A DNA stretch of 14,773 nucleotides from Sulfuritalea sp. (lineage in GTDB: Bacteria > Pseudomonadota > Gammaproteobacteria > Burkholderiales > Rhodocyclaceae). The number at the start of each line of letters is the position of its first letter. Position 1 is the stretch's first letter. This document shows positions 8,391 through 14,773 of the stretch, piece after piece. Location of the stretch: positions 1-14,773 of the forward strand of contig JAIPCS010000068.1 in assembly GCA_021738105.1 (NCBI GenBank), in the 5' to 3' direction. The position numbers were made by a program, and so were the translations under genes. The notes under the pieces were generated by a model. That model saw only the letters and a list, made by a program, of their open reading frames with translations. It was not told the origin of the DNA and did not search any database.

Positions 8391-8432
8391 AAGGCCGGCC
8401 CGGCGGGCGCCTCCTCCCGCCGGGCCAGCCTT
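8391..8432 (+). terminator. GC-rich hairpin after ftsZ, probable operon terminator
   Basis: GGCCCGGCGGG (8397-8407) pairs perfectly with CCCGCCGGGCC (8416-8426) over an 8-nt loop. After one C/A mismatch, AAGGC (8391-8395) pairs with GCCTT (8428-8432), giving a 17-position stem. It begins 13 nt after the ftsZ stop. No long T-run follows (TTGCTTGAGG), so it may terminate weakly, act as an attenuator or protect the 3' end. Confidence 0.6.
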
Positions 8433-8447
8433 GCTTGAGGCTTTGCG

Positions 8448-8456
8448 TGATAAAAT
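8448..8456 (+). promoter_or_regulatory. Candidate extended -10 promoter of lpxC
   Basis: TGATAAAAT is an extended -10 element (TGN plus TAAAAT) placed 16 nt after the ftsZ hairpin and 37 nt before the lpxC ATG. No good -35 is seen at 16 to 18 bp; CTTGCT at 8430-8435 is 15 bp away and overlaps the hairpin. The same TGNTAAAAT layout recurs before secA. Confidence 0.5.
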
Positions 8457-8493
8457 TTTCGCTTTGCAACATTTTGATATTGAACACCAACCC

Positions 8494-9408
8494 ATGCTTC
8501 GTCAGCGCACCCTGAAATCAGTCGTCAAGGCTACCGGAGTCGGCCTCCACTCCGGTGTCAAGGTGTCGCTTGTGTTGCGCCCGGCCCAGGCGAACACCGG
8601 AGTGGTTTTTCGTCGTGTCGATCTGAAGCCACCGGTCGACCTCAAGGCGGATCCTTTCGGAGTCGGCGATACCCGCATGGCCTCGTGTCTGGAACAGGAC
8701 GGTATCAAGGTCGCCACGGTTGAACACCTGATGTCTGCGTTGGCGGGACTGGGCATTGACAATATTTACGTCGATGTCGATGCTGCCGAACTGCCAATCA
8801 TGGATGGGTCCGCAGCGCCCTTCCTGTTCCTGCTGCAATCGGCTGGCATCGAAGAACAAAATGTCGCTAAAAACTTCCTTCGCGTAAGGAAGACCGTCGA
8901 AGTTCGGGACGGCGACAAGTGGGCCAAACTTTCACCGTATGATGGCTTCAGTCTCGATTTCTCGATCGTTTTCAATCACCCGGCGGTTGATCGTTCAGCG
9001 TCGCGAGCCCACATCGATTTTGCCGACCAATCCTATTTCAAGGATGTCGCGCGAGCCCGAACTTTCGGTTTCATGCAGGACGTTGAAACTCTGCGCGATC
9101 AGGGCCTGGCCTTGGGCGGCAGTCTGGAAAACGCCATTGTGATGGACGAATACCGGGTACTGAATACTGAGGGATTGCGTTACGCAGACGAGTTCGTCAA
9201 GCACAAAATTCTCGATGCCATTGGCGATCTCTATCTCGCCGGCCATCCATTGCTGGGTGCATTTTCAGCACACAAATCTGGTCACGCGCTGAACAACATT
9301 CTTTTGCGCGAGTTGCTTGCCGACGAGAGCGCCTGGGAACTGGTCAGTTTCCAGCGTACCGAGGATGCGCCAGGCAATATCGCTCGTTTGTATCCCAAGC
9401 TGGCTTAA
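8494..9408 (+). CDS. lpxC: UDP-3-O-acyl-N-acetylglucosamine deacetylase LpxC
   Basis: LpxC is the cytoplasmic zinc deacetylase that catalyses the committed step of lipid A synthesis. The 304 residues match the 305 of E. coli. Metal and catalytic residues are in place with a one-residue offset from E. coli: Glu77 and His78 in [10 protein letters not shown], His237 and Asp241 in [11 protein letters not shown], and His264 in [12 protein letters not shown] 8494 gives [20 protein letters not shown], the usual start. A TTG at 8431 is in frame but would begin inside the hairpin. The 15 bases before the ATG are C- and A-rich and carry no Shine-Dalgarno sequence. It follows ftsZ, as in most proteobacteria, but with its own apparent promoter. 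Confidence 0.98.
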   Translation: MLRQRTLKSVVKATGVGLHSGVKVSLVLRPAQANTGVVFRRVDLKPPVDLKADPFGVGDTRMASCLEQDGIKVATVEHLMSALAGLGIDNIYVDVDAAELPIMDGSAAPFLFLLQSAGIEEQNVAKNFLRVRKTVEVRDGDKWAKLSPYDGFSLDFSIVFNHPAVDRSASRAHIDFADQSYFKDVARARTFGFMQDVETLRDQGLALGGSLENAIVMDEYRVLNTEGLRYADEFVKHKILDAIGDLYLAGHPLLGAFSAHKSGHALNNILLRELLADESAWELVSFQRTEDAPGNIARLYPKLA

Positions 9409-9410
9409 TC

Positions 9411-9593
9411 ATGTTGCTACTCCGGATCGTCGGCATACTGACGGCGATCGTCATTGGTAGCGGGATCGTCGCTTGGTTGTTTACTCGCGACCGTCGTTAT
9501 CTCGTTTTGTCCGCCAGAGTCGCCAAAGGGGCGTTGATTTTCGTTTTGCTGGTGCTGGTATTGATGGCGGCAGAGCGACTGATTATTCTTTGA
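9411..9593 (+). CDS. Small two-helix membrane protein, function unknown
   Basis: The gene starts 2 nt after the lpxC stop and encodes 60 residues, almost all of them in two hydrophobic helices (about 6-24 and 40-54). They are joined by a basic loop TRDRRYLVLSARVAK. By the positive-inside rule the loop faces the cytoplasm and both ends face the periplasm. There is no signal-peptide cleavage site and no recognised domain. The Shine-Dalgarno sequence is absent or weak, so translation probably depends on coupling to lpxC. The last 11 nt overlap the 3' end of dciA on the other strand. Position and clear hydrophobic pattern argue for a real gene; a role in envelope biology is only guilt by association. 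Confidence 0.75.
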   Translation: MLLLRIVGILTAIVIGSGIVAWLFTRDRRYLVLSARVAKGALIFVLLVLVLMAAERLIIL

Positions 9594-10020
9594 CGCTTTT
9601 GACCAGGCGCTCAAGAGCGCGCCTGAGAGGCGACTCATTCGGCAATTTTTGCGCTAGCGTAGTGAGTCCTTGCTTCTGCTTATCGCCAGGTAAAGGTGGC
9701 CGTTCATGTGGTGCGGCGGCCGTGTTCGGGTTTCGGGCTTGCACTCGGACTTCGATTTGAGTAACCTTCACGTCCTTGTTGGATAACTCGTTGGCGAGTC
9801 GTGGTCCGAGTTGACGGATCTTCGCCGCGACTGCACCGTTCGCGGTGTGGATAAATAATTTCCCCAACCGGAAGTTGGCAACACGTGCATGAGGCCTAAG
9901 AGGTACGGGCAAAGCGGCTTCCAGGAGGCGCTGGAATAGGAGCAAGCGTTGTGCGTGGGCAGCAAGCCGCGCCAGGCTGTCGCCGGAACTTAAGTGTTCC
10001 TGTAGGCTGCGCGCTGTCAT
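9583..10020 (-). CDS. dciA: DciA-like protein (DUF721), replicative helicase loader family
   Basis: DciA proteins bind the replicative helicase DnaB and help load it in the many bacteria that lack the phage-derived DnaC. The 145-residue product starts MTARSLQEHL. The N-terminal region has LARLAAHAQRLLLFQRLLE and then VANFRLGKLFIHTANGAVAA, followed by AKIRQLGPRLANEL, the pattern of the DUF721 KH-like domain. The C-terminal third (after about 90) is Pro-, Gln- and Lys-rich and probably disordered. ATG at 10020 on the minus strand is preferred; a TTG at 10029 is the alternative and neither has a strong ribosome site. The gene is divergent from the M23 peptidase and convergent with the small membrane gene. 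The fold assignment rests on pattern recognition only. Confidence 0.75.
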   Translation of the reverse strand: MTARSLQEHLSSGDSLARLAAHAQRLLLFQRLLEAALPVPLRPHARVANFRLGKLFIHTANGAVAAKIRQLGPRLANELSNKDVKVTQIEVRVQARNPNTAAAPHERPPLPGDKQKQGLTTLAQKLPNESPLRRALERLVKSVKE

Positions 10021-10110
10021 GGATAACAAGTATTAGTGAAGGCCATTGCCGGCATTATCGGCGTGAAACGGGATGGTCACAGCTAAAACGAAATTGAAGG
10101 AAGGGAAGGG
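10021..10110. promoter_or_regulatory. Divergent intergenic region dciA / M23 peptidase
   Basis: This 90-bp gap must hold the promoters of both divergent genes if each has its own. On the minus strand GATAAT (plus 10054-10059 read as ATTATC) is a fair -10 for dciA, without a good -35. For the plus strand only TAAAAC at 10084-10089 is suggestive. A purine run from 10096 to 10110 (GAAGGAAGGGAAGGG) lies directly against the peptidase ATG and serves as its ribosome site. Confidence 0.35.
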
Positions 10111-11058
10111 ATGCATATTATTCTCGTCTCTAACCGGCTGGCAACCGCAAGAAGCATTACGCTGACGTGGCGTCATGCAGTCTTTTTTGCGGGAACTCTG
10201 CTTGGCTCGGTTCTGATACTGTCTTCATTGTTTTCCTATTTCACCGTTCGCCATGCGGCGGAGGTTCGACTTCCTTTCCTGCAAGATCTTGTGCGTGCAG
10301 TCAATGCAGAGGATTCCCAGCGTTCCAAAGTATTTGTTCGCGAAAACATCAACGCCATGGCGATCAAGCTGGGCGAAATGCAAGCGCAACTGATGCGCCT
10401 TGACACCATAGGCGAGCGGTTGGCCGGAATGGCCGGTTTCAAACCCCAGCAACTCAAGGCTTTTGAGGCGCAAGCGGATGGGCGTGGCGGGCCGCTGATG
10501 ATGCCCATAGCCATGTCATCTGCTGAGTTGCAGCATGCGGTTGAATCTTTGGCCAATCAAGTCGAAGCAAAATCAGACGAAATCTCCATGATTGAATCCC
10601 AGCTTCTGGAGGATCGCATCCGCAAGAGCCTGTTGCCTACCAGTTTGCCGGTTGAGGCACAGTGGAAGGCTTCCAGTTTTGGCTGGCGTGTGGACCCGTT
10701 CACCGGCGAACGGGCGATGCATGAAGGCGTGGATTTTGTGGCAACCCAGGGCACCGCCATTCATGCCGCCGCCGCGGGTATCGTGATCAGTGCGGAAAAA
10801 CATCCGCAATATGGCAATCTGGTCGAAGTAGATCATGGCAAGGATTTGACCACTCGCTACGCTCATACGTCGAAGATGCTGGTCAAAGTTGGGCAGATGG
10901 TCAAGCGAGGTCAGAAATTAGCCGAGGTGGGAACCACCGGGCGTTCGACGGGGCCGCATCTTCATTTTGAAGTCAGGGTAGCCGGTCAAGCGAAAAACCC
11001 AAATCACTTCCTGCGGATGGCACAGGCCAACCAGCGACCGGTAGCACTCGCCCGCTGA
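10111..11058 (+). CDS. Membrane-anchored M23 family (LytM-type) peptidoglycan endopeptidase
   Basis: M23 metallopeptidases cut peptide cross-links of peptidoglycan, or, when inactive, activate amidases. The 315-residue product has a short basic N-terminus, one membrane helix at about 23-44 acting as a signal anchor, a helical probable coiled-coil stretch from about 47 to 185, and a C-terminal M23 domain. The zinc set is complete: His204 and Asp208 in HEGVD, His252 in YAHTSK, and His283 and His285 in GPHLHFEV. It should therefore be an active enzyme facing the periplasm, not a degenerate EnvC-like activator. The ATG at 10111 abuts a purine-rich ribosome site. An M23 gene just before secA is a recurrent arrangement in beta- and some gammaproteobacteria. 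The substrate bond cannot be told from sequence. Confidence 0.93.
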   Translation: MHIILVSNRLATARSITLTWRHAVFFAGTLLGSVLILSSLFSYFTVRHAAEVRLPFLQDLVRAVNAEDSQRSKVFVRENINAMAIKLGEMQAQLMRLDTIGERLAGMAGFKPQQLKAFEAQADGRGGPLMMPIAMSSAELQHAVESLANQVEAKSDEISMIESQLLEDRIRKSLLPTSLPVEAQWKASSFGWRVDPFTGERAMHEGVDFVATQGTAIHAAAAGIVISAEKHPQYGNLVEVDHGKDLTTRYAHTSKMLVKVGQMVKRGQKLAEVGTTGRSTGPHLHFEVRVAGQAKNPNHFLRMAQANQRPVALAR

Positions 11059-11064
11059 TTGATC

Positions 11065-11088
11065 GCGCGGGAGGCCTCCCTCCCTCGC
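11065..11088 (+). terminator. GC-rich hairpin after the M23 gene
   Basis: GCGCGGGAGG (11065-11074) pairs with CCTCCCTCGC (11079-11088) at 9 of 10 positions over a 4-nt loop, 6 nt after the peptidase stop. An alternative tight palindrome GGGAGGCCTCCC (11069-11080) competes with it. No T-run follows, so termination efficiency is doubtful. It mirrors the hairpin between ftsZ and lpxC in position and in being followed by a TGNTAAAAT element. Confidence 0.45.
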
Positions 11089-11089
11089 A

Positions 11090-11098
11090 TGCTAAAAT
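11090..11098 (+). promoter_or_regulatory. Candidate extended -10 promoter of secA
   Basis: TGCTAAAAT is an extended -10 element 42 nt before the secA ATG. No convincing -35 lies at the right distance, which falls in the preceding hairpin. The resulting leader would be roughly 35 nt and lacks a Shine-Dalgarno sequence near the ATG (GCGCACCCC precedes it). Confidence 0.5.
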
Positions 11099-11140
11099 CA
11101 ACGTTTTGCTTTTCCCGGCCAATTCGCGGTCGCGCACCCC

Positions 11141-13864
<2,724 letters not shown>

Positions 13865-13865
13865 G

Positions 13866-14773
13866 TTGAAGCTTGGCGCCGACAATCACGCTGTCGACGG
13901 AGACGCCGGTGGGGGGTCTGCGCTGCAAAAACCGACGATTTTCGAGGATGCCGGTTGCGTTGTTGTTCTCGATCAGACCCGGCTGCCGCTGGAAACCCGC
14001 TTTGTGCGTCTGGAGACCCTGGAAGATGCAGCCAATGCCATTCGGGTGATGCAGGTACGCGGTGCACCGCTGATTGGCGCGACTGCGGCCTACGGAGTCG
14101 CGCTCGGATTGGCAACCGATTGCAGCGACGCCCGATTGCAGCACGTGATCGAAATTCTCGCGGCAACACGACCCACCGCGGTGAATTTGCACTGGGCCTT
14201 GGCGCGCATGCGCCGGGTGCTGGAAAACTCGGCGCTGGCGACACGGCTGGATTTGGCCTGGAGCGAGGCTCGGGCGATTTCCGCAGAGGACCGATGCGCG
14301 AACGCCGCGATCGGCAAGCATGGACTGGAAGTGATGCGGACAATGAGCAGCGTCGGTCGTTCAATCAACGTCATGACTCATTGCAACGCCGGGCGTCTGG
14401 CGACGGTCGAGTACGGCACGGCACTGGCACCGGTGTATGCCGCACATGCAGCGGGAGTGGCGGTACATGTCTGGGTATCGGAAACGCGGCCACGCAATCA
14501 GGGTTTGCTCACTGCATGGGAGTTAAGCGAAGCCGGTGTGCCACATACCCTGATCGTGGACAATGCGGCGGGTCTTTTGCTCATGCAAGGCAAGGTCGAT
14601 CTGGTCATTGTTGGCGCCGACCGGATTGCCGCCAATGGCGACACGGCAAACAAGGTGGGCACCTACCTCAAGGCACTTGCCGCCCGCGCCCATGGGGTGC
14701 CTTTCTATGTTGCGGCACCGCTGTCGACCATCGATTTCGCTTGTCCGACAGGCGCAGACATTCCGATTGAAGA
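13866..14773 (+). CDS. mtnA: S-methyl-5-thioribose-1-phosphate isomerase MtnA (3' end outside window)
   Basis: MtnA converts 5-methylthioribose-1-phosphate to methylthioribulose-1-phosphate in the methionine salvage pathway; it belongs to the eIF2B-like family. The frame is open to the right edge (302 codons). It shows LDQTRLP, VRGAPLIGATAAYGVAL, ATRPTAVNLHWAL, THCNAGRLATVEYGTAL with catalytic Cys173, VSETRPRNQG, DNAAG, VGADRI with catalytic Asp252, and NGDTANKVGTY. The start is uncertain. TTG 13866, one base after the secA stop, gives an N-terminus about a dozen residues longer than the B. subtilis enzyme. ATG 13803, inside secA, is also in frame. Neither has a clear ribosome site. No promoter is visible, so it is probably cotranscribed with secA. 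Identity is firm, the start is not. Confidence 0.93.
   Translation, partial: MKLGADNHAVDGDAGGGSALQKPTIFEDAGCVVVLDQTRLPLETRFVRLETLEDAANAIRVMQVRGAPLIGATAAYGVALGLATDCSDARLQHVIEILAATRPTAVNLHWALARMRRVLENSALATRLDLAWSEARAISAEDRCANAAIGKHGLEVMRTMSSVGRSINVMTHCNAGRLATVEYGTALAPVYAAHAAGVAVHVWVSETRPRNQGLLTAWELSEAGVPHTLIVDNAAGLLLMQGKVDLVIVGADRIAANGDTANKVGTYLKALAARAHGVPFYVAAPLSTIDFACPTGADIPIE

Noticed and set aside
8431..8493. N-terminal extension of LpxC from TTG 8431
   Set aside because: It starts in the ftsZ hairpin and upstream of the likely transcription start; the standard LpxC N-terminus begins at 8494.
13955..14770. 271-codon plus-strand open frame at the right edge
   Set aside because: It is out of frame with mtnA, whose full motif set reads through the same stretch in another phase.

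Overview
The window is a stretch of proteobacterial chromosome carrying the 3' half of the division and cell wall (dcw) cluster, followed by the lpxC to secA region. The organism is most likely a betaproteobacterium. FtsZ has the K-P residues after GLGAG and an [10 protein letters not shown] segment, LpxC begins [21 protein letters not shown], MurB is of the compact type II, and the order lpxC / small membrane protein / dciA (reverse) / M23 peptidase / secA is one I associate with beta- and some gammaproteobacteria. Genus cannot be told, and a basal gammaproteobacterium is not excluded.

Layout. From the left edge to 8377 one plus-strand operon runs ftsW (5' end missing), murG, murC, murB, ddl, ftsQ, ftsA, ftsZ. 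The murC-murB-ddl-ftsQ-ftsA block is packed with 1 to 8 nt overlaps, while ftsZ has its own strong AGGAGG site. A GC-rich hairpin and a TGNTAAAAT promoter-like element separate ftsZ from lpxC. lpxC is followed after 2 nt by a 60-residue two-helix membrane protein. dciA (DUF721) lies on the minus strand, its 3' end overlapping that small gene. Divergent from dciA comes a membrane-anchored M23 endopeptidase, then a second hairpin plus TGNTAAAAT element, then secA. The mtnA reading frame begins right behind secA and runs off the right edge.

How the genes work together. MurC, MurB and Ddl make the cytoplasmic peptidoglycan precursor. MurG completes lipid II. FtsW polymerises glycan at the septum. 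FtsQ, FtsA and FtsZ form and anchor the divisome. LpxC commits precursor to lipid A, the M23 enzyme trims or remodels peptidoglycan, SecA exports envelope proteins, and DciA serves the replicative helicase. MtnA (methionine salvage) is the outsider.

No CRISPR array, tRNA, rRNA, prophage or transposase is visible, and I see no new multi-gene system. The unusual signals are at two gene junctions that are normally compact. Between ftsW and murG a 110-bp insertion is flanked by 24-bp direct repeats, builds a 21-bp hairpin around the ftsW stop codon, and re-creates an ATGA overlap on both sides through a 37-codon mini-ORF. Between murG and murC lie a palindromic hairpin and four 9-nt tandem units. 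No gene-free stretch exceeds 300 bases.
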